Shown: positions 34,081 through 44,120, counted from the stretch's first letter. The stretch is 64,000 bases of DNA from Clostridium bornimense (GCF_000577895.1 NZ_HG917868.1:2232001-2296000), one strand, 5' to 3'. Numbers and translations: made by a program. The notes: generated by a model from the letters alone, not told the origin.

Positions 34081-36102
34081 CTATATGCTAAACTTATTTA
34101 CATTTTCACTTAACTTTTCTTTATTTTCTTGTAGGGATACATTTATATCTTTAATATCTTCTATTATATTATTTTGTACATCTATTGTTTCTGAAATTCC
34201 CTTTATATCTCCAGAAACTTTTTTAGATAAAAGTTCTAACTTCTCTATTATTTCTTCTAAAAATTCTTTCTTACTTTCTATTGAACTCATTTGATTTTGT
34301 ATATTACTAACCTTATTTTGATTTTCTAATACATAATCATGAATTTTTCTATAAGCAGTCTTTGTATTATTACTTATTTGCATTCTTTCATCTGATAAAC
34401 TTTGTATCTCGGATTCAATTACATTAAACTTTTCATTTTCATTAATTAAATATTTAAGTAATTTTTTTATTTCATTTACACAGACTTGTGTTTGTAAGGA
34501 TAGATTTTTAACTTCATTAGCTACTACCATAAATCCTTTTCCTTCTTCACCAGCTCTCACTGCTTCAATACTTGCATTTAAAGCCAGAAGTTCTGTCTGC
34601 TCAGAAATACTAGATATGTTACTTGTTATATCCTCTATAGATTTTACGCTTCCTTTGAAATTATTTACTATAGCTTCAATCTCTGAAATTTGCGTATTAG
34701 TCTTTTCTTCTATAATATCTAAATCATTAATAACTATTAAGCTATCTTTACTTATATCACTTGTTTTTTTCATATCCTGTGAAGTAACACCAATTTCTTT
34801 ATTTATAAATTCAATATCAGTTGATAATTCATTTACTTCTTCACGAACATTTTCTATATCACTTTCTAAATTCTCTACGGATATTTTTATAGACTTAGAA
34901 GCATCAAGAATATTTGTAAATCCATTATTAAAGTTTTCAATATTATCTGATAATATTGCTGTAGTATCAGCTAATGTAGCTTCACTATCACTTATATCCC
35001 CAACCATATTCTTTAGTGATATGGCAACATTATTTATAGATTCACATATATCTCCGATCTCATCATTTCTATATTTAACAAAGGTATTATAACTTTTTAT
35101 ATCTCCTCTTGATATATTCTCAAGTTCTTTAGATATAATTTTTAATCTAGAAACAATACTTCTTACAAGATACATAAGTATAATAGAACAAATACCAGTC
35201 ATGACAATTACAATCGATATAACATAAATGATTGCGGTTTTTCTTATGCTAGTAATTGCACTATCATCTGTTACTTGTATAAGACTCCAACCTGTATCAC
35301 CTACTTTATCAGTAAAACAATAGCTTGTTCCGTTTTTCATTTTTAGCTTTCCTGAAGTTTTATTTCCTTTTACATAATTGCTATAAATATTATCATAACC
35401 TAATTCTTCTACTTCTTCTAAATTTATTAACTCTTCCCCATTTATATAATCCTCATTTCTATGAGAAACAATATTACCATTATCATCTACTAACATTAAA
35501 TAATTGCTGTCATCACTATTTTTATTTAAATTATTAATTTTTGATATTATTTTTGATAAGTTAATAGTAGCACCTGTTACAGCTATTATCTCATTATTAT
35601 TGTTGTAAATAGGCTCTCCTATTGTTATTACATATTGCTCTGTATATATATCATACTGTGGCTCTATATACGTTAATTTTTCTTCTTCTAATGGAGCCAT
35701 GTAAAAAGCTCTTTCTTCAAAATTATATCCTTCACCTGGATCCCATCTATCACTAAAAACAGATTGTTTTGTATCTGTATAAACTACATAAGTAAATAAT
35801 ATATCTTCATTATCTTTAACTAATAAATCAAACATATCTAAAATCTTATTTGTATCCCTATCCTCGATACTTAATATGTTCTTTGCCCCTTCTTTTATCA
35901 ACGTTTCGTATTCTATCATATAATTATTTAATTGTTCAGAATACATCATTGTTTTATTTAATTCTGCACTTTTATAATTTGCTTCAACATCCTTAAAGAT
36001 TTTAATAAATACCATACAATTACTTGTTGCTACTATTATTGATACCATTACTATAAATATGCATAAGTATTTTGTTTCTGTCCTTTTTCTCTTGTTGTCC
36101 AT
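34081..36102 (-). CDS. Methyl-accepting chemotaxis protein with dCache sensor
   Basis: This 673-residue receptor has a membrane segment (about 14-36), an extracellular sensor of about 240 residues with double-Cache features ([51 protein letters not shown]), a second membrane segment (about 285-310), a HAMP domain and a signalling domain. The tip holds [35 protein letters not shown] (given in parts), the diagnostic MCP hairpin. dCache domains bind amino acids or small acids. AGGGGG precedes the ATG. It is monocistronic inside an envelope polymer region, with no che or fla genes in view, so either the strain is motile from genes elsewhere or it feeds another Che-like pathway. Confidence 0.93.
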   Translation of the reverse strand: MDNKRKRTETKYLCIFIVMVSIIVATSNCMVFIKIFKDVEANYKSAELNKTMMYSEQLNNYMIEYETLIKEGAKNILSIEDRDTNKILDMFDLLVKDNEDILFTYVVYTDTKQSVFSDRWDPGEGYNFEERAFYMAPLEEEKLTYIEPQYDIYTEQYVITIGEPIYNNNNEIIAVTGATINLSKIISKINNLNKNSDDSNYLMLVDDNGNIVSHRNEDYINGEELINLEEVEELGYDNIYSNYVKGNKTSGKLKMKNGTSYCFTDKVGDTGWSLIQVTDDSAITSIRKTAIIYVISIVIVMTGICSIILMYLVRSIVSRLKIISKELENISRGDIKSYNTFVKYRNDEIGDICESINNVAISLKNMVGDISDSEATLADTTAILSDNIENFNNGFTNILDASKSIKISVENLESDIENVREEVNELSTDIEFINKEIGVTSQDMKKTSDISKDSLIVINDLDIIEEKTNTQISEIEAIVNNFKGSVKSIEDITSNISSISEQTELLALNASIEAVRAGEEGKGFMVVANEVKNLSLQTQVCVNEIKKLLKYLINENEKFNVIESEIQSLSDERMQISNNTKTAYRKIHDYVLENQNKVSNIQNQMSSIESKKEFLEEIIEKLELLSKKVSGDIKGISETIDVQNNIIEDIKDINVSLQENKEKLSENVNKFSI

Positions 36103-36140
36103 AAGTCCCCCTAAAATGTCTATTATTATTTTCAGTAATA

Positions 36141-36167
36141 ATATCGAATTTTATCGTAAATTTCTTA
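36141..36167 (-). promoter_or_regulatory. Possible sigma-D type promoter of the chemoreceptor
   Basis: On the minus strand TAAG, 15 bases and TTCGATAT resemble the motility sigma consensus TAAA-N15-GCCGATAA. The match is partial (-35 three of four). Confidence 0.3.
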
Positions 36168-36401
36168 ATACATAAATGAAATTTTTTATCATTTTAATTA
36201 AAATATAAAAAATTCAGAAAACTATGGGTTCCTTGTATATTTCGTACTGTAATCGATTAGTTATTAATTTCTTATTTTTATTTTATATATACAAAACTAA
36301 CTTTTTATCCTAAAAAATCTATATACATTAATTTTCATAAAGTTTCTATGTCAACTTTTTATTACTATCTCATATTTAAGAAGTGAAAGGAGTGATGTGA
36401 A

Positions 36402-36617
36402 ATGGCATCAACAATACAAACAAATAAAACTATTCAATTATCTTTTATAACTACAGATGAAAATGGTAATGAAGCAACAAGTAAGGTGAGCCTACCTAAT
36501 CTTAAGTTAGATGCTAACTTAGATGATGTGGCTACTATAGTAGATAGCTACGCTGAGTTAAAGGAAGGATCTCTTTCCAAAACTGCCATTGTAGATGAAA
36601 GTTTATTAGTTAAATAG
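36402..36617 (+). CDS. DUF1659 family small protein
   Basis: The 71-residue product MASTIQTNKTIQLSFITTDE...NLKLDANLDDVATIVDSYAEL matches the DUF1659 family as I recall it, an uncharacterised group of short beta-rich proteins of Firmicutes. AAAGGAG lies 11 bases before the ATG. It forms a two-gene plus-strand unit with the next gene, 16 bases apart, a pairing common in clostridia and bacilli. No function is known. Confidence 0.85.
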   Translation: MASTIQTNKTIQLSFITTDENGNEATSKVSLPNLKLDANLDDVATIVDSYAELKEGSLSKTAIVDESLLVK

Positions 36618-36633
36618 TAAGGAGGAATAGAAT

Positions 36634-36846
36634 ATGAAAACTTTAGTTATGAAATTTATTACTGAAACTGGCACAAAGGTATCTTTAAATGTATCTAATG
36701 TTAAAGATACTGTAGATGACACAAAAGTAAAAGAATTTATGGAACTAGTTAAGGAAAAAGCTGTATTCACTTTTAAAGGTGGAGACATAATTGCTATTGA
36801 TAGTGCTAGCTTAACTGAGACTACAACTACTGATATTACTTTATAA
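36634..36846 (+). CDS. DUF2922 family small protein
   Basis: The 70-residue product begins MKTLVMKFITETGTKVSLNV and has the DUF2922 pattern of alternating strands ending in an alpha/beta tail (IDSASLTETTTTDITL). AAGGAGG is 8 bases before the ATG. It always or nearly always follows a DUF1659 gene in the genomes I recall, suggesting the two products act together. Function unknown. A bidirectional terminator follows. Confidence 0.85.
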   Translation: MKTLVMKFITETGTKVSLNVSNVKDTVDDTKVKEFMELVKEKAVFTFKGGDIIAIDSASLTETTTTDITL

Positions 36847-36851
36847 AACAT

Positions 36852-36887
36852 AAAAAATGAGGCTGAAAATCTTCAGCCTCATTTTTT
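36852..36887. terminator. Bidirectional terminator
   Basis: AAAAAATGAGGCTGA and TCAGCCTCATTTTTT form a perfect stem with A and T runs on the two sides. It serves the DUF1659-DUF2922 unit on the plus strand and the LCP gene on the minus strand. Confidence 0.9.
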
Positions 36888-36888
36888 A

Positions 36889-37782
36889 TTATTGGAAAAT
36901 ATATTGATGTAAGCTATTTTTAACTTCTTCTATATCAAAAGTCATGTAATAAACTCCATCTATCATTTTACCTTGTCCTTGTTCATCAGTTGGAAATCTA
37001 TTTTGTTCTAAGTTCCCTGACATTAGAGTTCCTATGTCACCAATTAAAGATAACATTTCATTACTAGATATATTAGTTCTTATATATGGTAAAAATTCTG
37101 ATGCTAATGATGGATATTCTGATATAGATTTTGATTTCATTTCATTAAAAATGGCATTTAAAACTGTTCTATGTCTTTCAGTTCTTTTATAATCTCCACC
37201 AGTAGCATATCTTATTCTTGCATAAGCCAAAGCTTGTTCACCTGTTAATTTTTGAGTCCCTGTAGAAGTTATTCCCGGTATATATTGAATCTCCTCACTA
37301 GTTATGTCAATATTTATACCACCTAATTTATCAATAATAGCAGGCATAGATGTAAAATTTACTGCCATAAATTCTTTTATATTTAAATCAAAGTTTTCAT
37401 TTAATGTTCTTATAGCAAGCTCAGGTCCCCCAAAGGAATATGCATGATTAATCTTATCATAACCATGTCCTGGTATATTAACATAAGAATCTCTCATTAT
37501 AGAAGTTAATTTTAATTTTTTATTTTTTGTATCTACTGTTAATATCATTATAGAATCAGATCTACCAGTTTTTCCATCCTCTGCATCAATACCATACAAA
37601 GCAATATTTCTTATATCTCCATATTTTTCTTCAGTTTCCTCATTAACACTTAGATCTTCTTTGTTAATTTCCACCTGCTCCACTTTTCCTATCATATGTT
37701 TAGCATAAAAAAATGCTCCACCAACAGTTATAACTGTAAGTGATAATAATATTCCTAAAATCCATAAAATTATTTTCTTCAT
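36889..37782 (-). CDS. LytR-CpsA-Psr (LCP) family wall polymer ligase, copy 2
   Basis: This is a 297-residue LCP protein with one N-terminal membrane segment (residues 4-26) and the catalytic domain: NIALYGIDAEDGKTGRSDSIMILTVD, TSIMRDSYVNIPGHGYDKINHAYSFGG, LTGEQALAYARIRYATGGDYKRTERHRTVL. The metal-binding aspartates and the lipid-binding arginines are present. Compared with copy 1 it lacks the long basic N terminus and keeps the more standard RxRY..GGDxxRTxRQR-type motif. AAAGGGG precedes the ATG. Lying between the teichoic acid and capsule loci, it could attach either polymer. Confidence 0.93.
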   Translation of the reverse strand: MKKIILWILGILLSLTVITVGGAFFYAKHMIGKVEQVEINKEDLSVNEETEEKYGDIRNIALYGIDAEDGKTGRSDSIMILTVDTKNKKLKLTSIMRDSYVNIPGHGYDKINHAYSFGGPELAIRTLNENFDLNIKEFMAVNFTSMPAIIDKLGGINIDITSEEIQYIPGITSTGTQKLTGEQALAYARIRYATGGDYKRTERHRTVLNAIFNEMKSKSISEYPSLASEFLPYIRTNISSNEMLSLIGDIGTLMSGNLEQNRFPTDEQGQGKMIDGVYYMTFDIEEVKNSLHQYIFQ

Positions 37783-37928
37783 TAATAAACCCCTTTCAGA
37801 TATATCCCCTTACAAATTTATAAAGCCGATATTTTTAGAACTATTTACTGCTCTTCCATTCATTGTATCATTCTATAATATCTGTAGCAATAAACTTTAA
37901 ATAATAACATTATACGATAATAAATACT

Positions 37929-37964
37929 AAAAGCCAGAGAACTTATTCGTCCCTGGCTTTTTTA
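37929..37964 (-). terminator. Terminator after manA
   Basis: AAGCCAGgGA/TCtCTGGCTT stem with a loop of about 9 bases; T-rich on both sides. A near copy of this hairpin lies at 39007-39036. Confidence 0.7.
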
Positions 37965-37966
37965 TA

Positions 37967-38899
37967 TTATAATGGATTAGTTATTAATACTTCTAATTTT
38001 CCTTCTATAGTATAATTTCCTAACGAAGCTGGTAGTAATATACTATCACCTTTTTCAATAGTTTCTGTATAACTATTTCCTGTTACCTTACCACTACCCT
38101 CTACGACGGTTAAAATAACAAAGTTATCACCATTAGTACTATTACTATAACTAGTGTCAACTACACACTTATCAATAGAAAAATATTGATTTTTGCATAG
38201 TGCTGTAAATTTATATCCTTGTCCTTCTTTATAATCTTCAGCTAATTTCTCTGGTTTTAGAGAAAAGTCAATAACATCTAATGATTTCTCTACATGTATT
38301 TCTCTTGGTCTTCCATAATCATATACTCTATAGGTGATATCACTATTTTGTTGAATTTCAGCTATTATAAGTCCAGCACCTATAGCATGAACAAGACCGC
38401 TATTTATTATAAATCCATCACCTTTTTTTACTTTAATTCTATTTAAACAGTCCTCTACAGTGTTACTTTTTATTGCTGCTATAAATTCTTCTTTGGTACA
38501 ACCATTTGTACCAACAATAAGCTCTGCTCCTTCTTTGACATCTACAACATACCAAGCTTCTGTTTTACCAAAAGAATTTTCTTTTACTCTTGCATATTCA
38601 TCTCTTGGATGGACTTGTACAGAAAGATTATCATTGGAATTTATAAGCTTAACTAACAGTGGAAATTTTCTATCTTCATATTTTTTGCCTAAGATCTCTT
38701 CACCATTACTTGCAATTAATTTATCAAAACTAGTTCCTTTAAATCTTCCATTAGCAACAATGCTTGTACCATTTTCATGACAAGCAACATCCCAACTTTC
38801 TCCAATGTTCCCTTCTGGTAAGTTTGCTCTAAAAGATTCTAGATCTCGTCCTCCCCATATCTTCTTGTAATATAGATTTTCAAATTTAATTGGATACAT
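37967..38899 (-). CDS. manA: Mannose-6-phosphate isomerase, class I
   Basis: ManA interconverts fructose-6-phosphate and mannose-6-phosphate, feeding GDP-mannose or mannose use. The 310-residue cupin-type enzyme has GNIGESWDVACHENG, the zinc-binding LSVQVHPRDEYA and KTEAWYVVD, FIINSGLVHAIGAGLIIAEIQQNSDITYRVYDYGR. Length fits the short Bacillus-type (ManA/Pmi) enzymes. It is monocistronic; the start has only a weak ribosome binding site. It may supply mannose for the capsule in the next region. Confidence 0.94.
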   Translation of the reverse strand: MYPIKFENLYYKKIWGGRDLESFRANLPEGNIGESWDVACHENGTSIVANGRFKGTSFDKLIASNGEEILGKKYEDRKFPLLVKLINSNDNLSVQVHPRDEYARVKENSFGKTEAWYVVDVKEGAELIVGTNGCTKEEFIAAIKSNTVEDCLNRIKVKKGDGFIINSGLVHAIGAGLIIAEIQQNSDITYRVYDYGRPREIHVEKSLDVIDFSLKPEKLAEDYKEGQGYKFTALCKNQYFSIDKCVVDTSYSNSTNGDNFVILTVVEGSGKVTGNSYTETIEKGDSILLPASLGNYTIEGKLEVLITNPL

Positions 38900-39006
38900 A
38901 TAGTTCTCACAATTATTGCTCTATATTTAGTATATTTTATTTAGGGGTATTTGCTACATAAAATACAAATATCTAATATCAATTATTACTACTTACTTAA
39001 ATATTT

Positions 39007-39036
39007 AAAGCCAGAAATTTTAGCGTTCCTGGCTTA
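39007..39036 (-). terminator. Terminator after the small membrane peptide
   Basis: AAAGCCAG and CTGGCTT bracket a 14-base loop region; similar to the hairpin after manA. It lies about 90 bases downstream of the small frame at 39129-39215. Confidence 0.5.
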
Positions 39037-39128
39037 TTTCATTTAATATTTTCTTTGAGATTAAACTGTTTCTATTGATTTTATCTTCTAACTCCTAAAG
39101 AAGTTTCGTATATATCTTAAGATGACGC

Positions 39129-39215
39129 TTACTCATTTTCTTTTGCACACGCCTTACATAAACTCAAATTAAATATAATTACTACTATATATAATATAAT
39201 TAAGATAATACTCAA
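39129..39215 (-). CDS. Possible 28-residue membrane peptide
   Basis: A TTG-started frame (MSIILIILYIVVIIFNLSL followed by CKACAKENE) lies 6 bases after GAGGTGA. It would be one membrane helix with a C-terminal CxxC and a charged tail. A hairpin terminator follows, and the 478-base gap around it holds no other frame. I do not recognise a family. The ribosome binding site spacing, hydrophobic pattern and terminator support it, but a frame this short can arise by chance. Confidence 0.4.
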   Translation of the reverse strand: MSIILIILYIVVIIFNLSLCKACAKENE

Positions 39216-39328
39216 TTTAATCACCTCATTTATTATTATAAATTAATTGTAATAATCATACTTTAAGTTTATATTATGTAATTGTTAATATTACTTAATT
39301 TCAATGGTTATGCTTATCCCTCTAAATA

Positions 39329-39355
39329 ACTGTTATAAAAATATATTTTAACAGT
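39329..39355 (-). terminator. Weak hairpin at the end of the capsule operon
   Basis: ACTGTTA and TAACAGT form a 7-pair stem just after the DUF1919 gene stop. The tail is only moderately T-rich. Confidence 0.4.
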
Positions 39356-39377
39356 CTTCTTATATCAAGAATAACAC

Positions 39378-40010
39378 CTATTTAATATTAGAGTTTAGCC
39401 AACTCACATAATCAAATTGATCTATATATCTTTTTCCAGTTGCACCTTCAAAACATGATAGAATTCCAACTTGATTATCATTTTCAAATCCTTTTATTTG
39501 ATATGCTGATTCTATATCTTCATAATGTTTATGTGTAAAGATAACTTTATTTTTATAGGGAATTCTATCAAATTCCCTAATATCATTTTCTGTACAACCA
39601 TCTCTATCTGTTGCCATTATAAATAAGTTTTCTTTATTTATTCTTCTTTTTCTCTCATCCCATTTTTCTTTTGCTTCTTTAAACGTATGATAATGTTGAA
39701 AATAAATCTTTATATCTTCTATTTTACCTACTGGATAAGTCTCTTTACAATCTTCTACCTCAATCAATTCCAAGTTTATGTATTTATCAAAATCTTTAAC
39801 AAATTTAATGAAGTCTTTTGGTAAAAAAAATAAATTTATAGTCGGAGTATTGAATCTAACACCTAAATCATGCATTATAAATCCACCATTACAATTTGAG
39901 GATAGTATAGTAAAATCCTTATTTATTAATTTTTCTTTATATCCCTTTACAATTTCATTTCTTCTATAGTTGCTTATCATATTTTCAATCTTAATTTTTA
40001 TCTTCTTCAT
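39378..40010 (-). CDS. DUF1919 family capsule-associated protein
   Basis: The 210-residue product matches the DUF1919 family, found in exopolysaccharide and capsule loci of Firmicutes and sometimes annotated as an acetyl- or phosphotransferase without proof. Signature blocks are FTILSSNCNGGFIMHDLGVRFNTPTINLFF (parts of residues 30-65), YPVGKIEDIKIYFQHYHTFKEAKEKWDERKRRI and a final FTHKHYEDIESAYQI. The start is at the ATG at 40010 (GGAG 8 bases upstream). It is the last gene of the capsule operon. Biochemical role unknown. Confidence 0.85.
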   Translation of the reverse strand: MKKIKIKIENMISNYRRNEIVKGYKEKLINKDFTILSSNCNGGFIMHDLGVRFNTPTINLFFLPKDFIKFVKDFDKYINLELIEVEDCKETYPVGKIEDIKIYFQHYHTFKEAKEKWDERKRRINKENLFIMATDRDGCTENDIREFDRIPYKNKVIFTHKHYEDIESAYQIKGFENDNQVGILSCFEGATGKRYIDQFDYVSWLNSNIK

Positions 40011-40096
40011 ATTTATCACTCCATCTAAAATGTGTTGTTATCAAAAAGTTATAGTCTTAAATCTTCATAATTCTATAATCACTCCATAATTAATAA

Positions 40097-41326
40097 TTAT
40101 TTTTCTTTTAATTGAGATAATAAAGAAAATACTATTAAATAGAATATCCATTGAAAATTATGATATAAAGAAACAACATCCGTGAACCAAGTCAAAATTT
40201 GCAGGGAAATTAATGTGAAATATAATAAACTTGCATTTATGCTAATCTTCTTACTTATTCTTTTTGCGTTCATATATAATAAATTAAATAAAAATAATAA
40301 ATTCCCGAAAAAACCTAAATCAATATAAAATTTTAACAAATCATTATGTAAACCTGTACTTTGAGTTAGTCCATTTATATTTAAATATTGCCAGTTATTA
40401 TCCATCCATATTGAAACAAACCCTAATCCTCTCCCTGAGTAAAAAATAGAAAAATCATATTGTTCACTTATACCTTGCCATAATTCACTTCTTGCCATAG
40501 CATTTATGTTATATCTTTCCAAAAACGCATAGAAATATCCACTTTTAATAATATATATATATATATATCCAACGGTTATTATTAAAATAGAAAATAAAGC
40601 CATCCACTTTAGCAAATTTTTATTTTTCTTACATAATATAAAAAATAAAAATATTACAATTGCACAAGTCAAAATTACTATACGTTTCATACTTAATAAT
40701 ATAATAACTAAACAAATTATTAAATTTAATATACCTTTTCGTCTATTAATCTTCTTAAAATATACTAAATATATATAATAAAAAACAAATATGGATACAA
40801 TGGGCGCTACTTCATGCATTTCTAATACCGATCCATTATAACTACTATTTGTAATCATGTTAACAAATTGTGAAATACCACCTTCTCTAAATGCTACTAT
40901 AATACTTGTTAAATAACTTAACGTAACTGCAATAAATGTATATTTTAATGCATTTTCTTTAAAATAAGAATATATAATATAAGCTTGTATAACTGCCAAT
41001 AAACAATATGCAACTAATCCGAAAGAACGCATTAAAAAACCATTATAAGGAACAGGTTTAAGCGCATTTACAAATAACGTATATATAAATGCGAATAGTG
41101 TTGGTAAAAACATTATCTTAGCAACATATAATTGTTTTTTATTTATAACTATTATATTACTTCGCTTAATTAATAAACATACACTTAAAATCAAACATAT
41201 AATTATTCCAATGTAATACTTAGACATATATTGAACATTATATATTCCTTGTCTCTCTGTGGCCAAAGCTAAATATACAAGAAAAATATATATACCTGCT
41301 AATAAATTCACTTTTCTTTTCATCAA
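40097..41326 (-). CDS. Capsule polymerase Wzy-like membrane protein
   Basis: This is a 409-residue protein with about eleven membrane segments. The main outside loop contains ARSELWQGISEQYDFSIFYSGRGLGFVS...GLTQSTGLHNDLLKFYIDLGFFGNLLFLF; the HND.LK.Y.D.G block is the polymerase/ligase family mark. In a locus with a Wzx flippase it is best read as Wzy, which joins repeat units outside the membrane. Symbol not given because such proteins diverge greatly. The start overlaps no neighbour; a 148-base gap separates it from the upstream gene. Confidence 0.82.
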   Translation of the reverse strand: MMKRKVNLLAGIYIFLVYLALATERQGIYNVQYMSKYYIGIIICLILSVCLLIKRSNIIVINKKQLYVAKIMFLPTLFAFIYTLFVNALKPVPYNGFLMRSFGLVAYCLLAVIQAYIIYSYFKENALKYTFIAVTLSYLTSIIVAFREGGISQFVNMITNSSYNGSVLEMHEVAPIVSIFVFYYIYLVYFKKINRRKGILNLIICLVIILLSMKRIVILTCAIVIFLFFILCKKNKNLLKWMALFSILIITVGYIYIYIIKSGYFYAFLERYNINAMARSELWQGISEQYDFSIFYSGRGLGFVSIWMDNNWQYLNINGLTQSTGLHNDLLKFYIDLGFFGNLLFLFNLLYMNAKRISKKISINASLLYFTLISLQILTWFTDVVSLYHNFQWIFYLIVFSLLSQLKEK

Positions 41327-41474
41327 TATATTCTCCTACAAAATTGTTAGTATTTTTAACCATCTTCTACTTACACTTTATGAAATGATTTAATTTTTCT
41401 AATTCATATATAAAAAAACATTTTTAATAACATTCATATAAATAATCCTATGCAATATAACTTATACTACATAA

Positions 41475-42650
41475 TTAAAATATTCTATTTTTTATATAAT
41501 CAGAAATATAGTAAGATGCATTTCCATTTTCAAAAATATCTAGTCTCTTATAAAATTCATTTACTCTTACTTTATAATTATAAGTGTCAAATTTAGATAT
41601 TATTTCTATTAGTTCATCTGAATTAGTCGATAATTCAAATGGTAATCCTTTTATATCAAAATAAAATCCTCTATTATATTCCTCGACATCTTTTGCAAAT
41701 AAAAATACACCTTTTCTTTCTGCAATAGAAAATTCAAACATCAAACTTGAATAATCTGTTATTAAGAAATCAGATATCTTCATCAATTCGTATATATCTG
41801 AATACTCCGATACATCTATAATATTTTCTACTTCATCACTTTTAAACTTAATTACATCTCTTAAATTAGGATGTAACCTTAATAATAAATAGAACTTCTT
41901 TCCAAATTTTTGCTCAAAAACTTTTAAAACTTCTTGTCTATTAAAATCATATACATCTAAATTAGCATTATCCCTAAAAGTAGGAGCATATAGTATAAAT
42001 CCACACTCTTCACTTATTTTCTTATCATTAATAAATCTCTTTTTAAACTCCTCCTTATTACTATCAAACAATGCATCTATTCTTGGTGTACCCGATTTTA
42101 AAATTTCTCCCTTATACCAAAATGATTCTGAAAATAATTTATCTGAAAAATTACTATTTGATATCATTAAGTCAATCATATTAGAATCATGCTTTGCTCT
42201 CTTTACATAATCTTCATTCAAAATATCTTCTACATCATTTTCTATTCTTTTTAATGCAATACTTCCATGCCACATTTGTATATAATATTGATTTTTTCTT
42301 TTAATTACATATGACTCTTTTCTACTATTATCAATCCAAAGCTTTGCTGTTGCTAAATGATATAATGCCTTTAAGCTTGAATACTTCACTTGTACTATAT
42401 AGTCCGGCATATTATAATCTTCATATTTAACTAACCAGACTATCTTAAATTGTTCATCTTTTAATGCTTCTACAAGATATTTAGGATTATCTCCATATCC
42501 TTTTCCATTAAAGTTGCTCGCAACTATCTTAAACTTATTAATTGGAAAAATCCTCATAATAAACATCACACATCGTAATATACATATTTTTGTATTTTTT
42601 AATAAACGAAATATATTCTGAGGTAATACCTTTCTTAATACTTCTTTCAT
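41475..42650 (-). CDS. CDP-glycerol glycerophosphotransferase family protein in the capsule locus
   Basis: The 391-residue protein has the family blocks IQMWHGSIALKRIENDVED (WHGS in place of WHGT), SNSNFSDKLFSESFW, GTPRIDALF, FILYAPTFRDNANLD, LLRLHPNLRDV and LITDYSSLMFEFSIA. The histidine pair is conserved. A basic and hydrophobic N terminus suggests membrane attachment. With the second TagD at 45113 it indicates that the capsule repeat unit carries glycerol-phosphate. It starts 5 bases after the Wzx stop. Confidence 0.88.
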   Translation of the reverse strand: MKEVLRKVLPQNIFRLLKNTKICILRCVMFIMRIFPINKFKIVASNFNGKGYGDNPKYLVEALKDEQFKIVWLVKYEDYNMPDYIVQVKYSSLKALYHLATAKLWIDNSRKESYVIKRKNQYYIQMWHGSIALKRIENDVEDILNEDYVKRAKHDSNMIDLMISNSNFSDKLFSESFWYKGEILKSGTPRIDALFDSNKEEFKKRFINDKKISEECGFILYAPTFRDNANLDVYDFNRQEVLKVFEQKFGKKFYLLLRLHPNLRDVIKFKSDEVENIIDVSEYSDIYELMKISDFLITDYSSLMFEFSIAERKGVFLFAKDVEEYNRGFYFDIKGLPFELSTNSDELIEIISKFDTYNYKVRVNEFYKRLDIFENGNASYYISDYIKNRIF

Positions 42651-42655
42651 TCTTT

Positions 42656-44107
42656 TTACTTACCACCCTTAAACTTTAACTTTAATGCTTCTCTCATTCT
42701 CATTACTACTAAATTTTTCGATTTTATAATATATATAGAAGCCAATAATAAGTATACACTTGCTCCTATTAATATTTGAATAACTAATGCACTAATACTA
42801 TTCTTTAAAATACACTCAATATACTTTAAGATAAGAAACATCATAAATCCAATTGGAAAAAATGCAATTCCACTTTTCACATATCCTTTTATATCTAAAT
42901 CTTTATGTACTGAATAAATTTGATATGAACATAAAACAAATTCTGAACATATTGTACCAATTACTGCACCTAATGCACCTAAAGACGGTATTAATGACAT
43001 ATTTACTATAAAATTCACAATTGCTCCCATGATTAACGAAATTATATATTCTTTATCCATTGACCGTGGAATTAAATACTGAGTTCTTATAACATTTCCA
43101 AAAACAGAGAAAATAAGCGTTGGTACCATATATGCAATCAGCCTACCACATTCTGAAAATTCTTTTCCCCAAAATATTATAGCAAAGTTATTAGAAATTC
43201 CTGCCAAACCAAATGCACATGCAGATGATATTAGCATCACATAAAACATCGTGTTTTCAATATACTCTTTACTTTTCTCATACTTTCCATTTGCAATTAG
43301 ATTAGCTGTCCTTGGTAACATGACCGCTCCTAATGCTGTAATGATAGATTTAGGAATACTAATTATTTTATCAGTATTTTCATAAAATCCAGTTTCCTTC
43401 ATTCCCTTCATGACTCCTAACATTATTTTATCCATATATGAAAAGATACTTATAGCTAATACTGGCAAAAATAAAATAAAAATAGGTTTTATATGTGGAA
43501 CTATATTGGATAATACCGGTTTTTTGAATATTACTTTTTTTAATAATAATGGCCATGTTATAACCTGACCTAAAAATGTACTGCCTGCCATTATAATAGT
43601 ATATATCCATAAATCCATTGGAGATTTTACTAACAATAAAATTAATACTAAACTTATTATTTTTACTACAGAATTTCTTAAAACAACAATCTTAAATTCT
43701 TCTATTCCCTGAAAAAACCATGTAATATCAATAGCATTAGACAAAATATATAATCCTTGGATTATTGCAATTACGCGGTATTCACTCACAATTACTACTA
43801 AATAAATTATATATGCTATAATTACTAAAGTAGACATAGTAATTTGGATAAAGTATATACTCCAAAATTCAATATTCAACTTTTCCTTATTATCTCTCAC
43901 CTTAGCAATACTTCGATTTCCATAGTTATTCACACCTAGAACTGCAAGTATCATAAAATAGAATACAATAGAATATGTATATGAATATACACCTATTTGT
44001 TCTGCACCTAAAGTTCTAGCTAAATATGGCGAAGTAATAAATGGAACAATAACTATAAGAACTTGATATAATATGTTGTATAAGAGATTTTTTTTAATAC
44101 TTGCCAT
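42656..44107 (-). CDS. Wzx-type repeat unit flippase
   Basis: This is a 483-residue polytopic membrane protein (about 12-14 helices) of the polysaccharide transporter (PST) family, beginning KKNLLYNILYQVLIVIVPFITSPYLARTLGAEQIG, the standard Wzx opening, with VLGVNNYGNRSIAK and YSYTYSIVFYF following. It would flip undecaprenyl-PP-linked capsule units outward for Wzy. It sits between the GT32-like and the glycerophosphotransferase genes with short gaps. Identification as a flippase is firm; substrate unknown. Confidence 0.92.
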   Translation of the reverse strand: MASIKKNLLYNILYQVLIVIVPFITSPYLARTLGAEQIGVYSYTYSIVFYFMILAVLGVNNYGNRSIAKVRDNKEKLNIEFWSIYFIQITMSTLVIIAYIIYLVVIVSEYRVIAIIQGLYILSNAIDITWFFQGIEEFKIVVLRNSVVKIISLVLILLLVKSPMDLWIYTIIMAGSTFLGQVITWPLLLKKVIFKKPVLSNIVPHIKPIFILFLPVLAISIFSYMDKIMLGVMKGMKETGFYENTDKIISIPKSIITALGAVMLPRTANLIANGKYEKSKEYIENTMFYVMLISSACAFGLAGISNNFAIIFWGKEFSECGRLIAYMVPTLIFSVFGNVIRTQYLIPRSMDKEYIISLIMGAIVNFIVNMSLIPSLGALGAVIGTICSEFVLCSYQIYSVHKDLDIKGYVKSGIAFFPIGFMMFLILKYIECILKNSISALVIQILIGASVYLLLASIYIIKSKNLVVMRMREALKLKFKGGK

Positions 44108-44120
44108 ATAAATACTCCCT

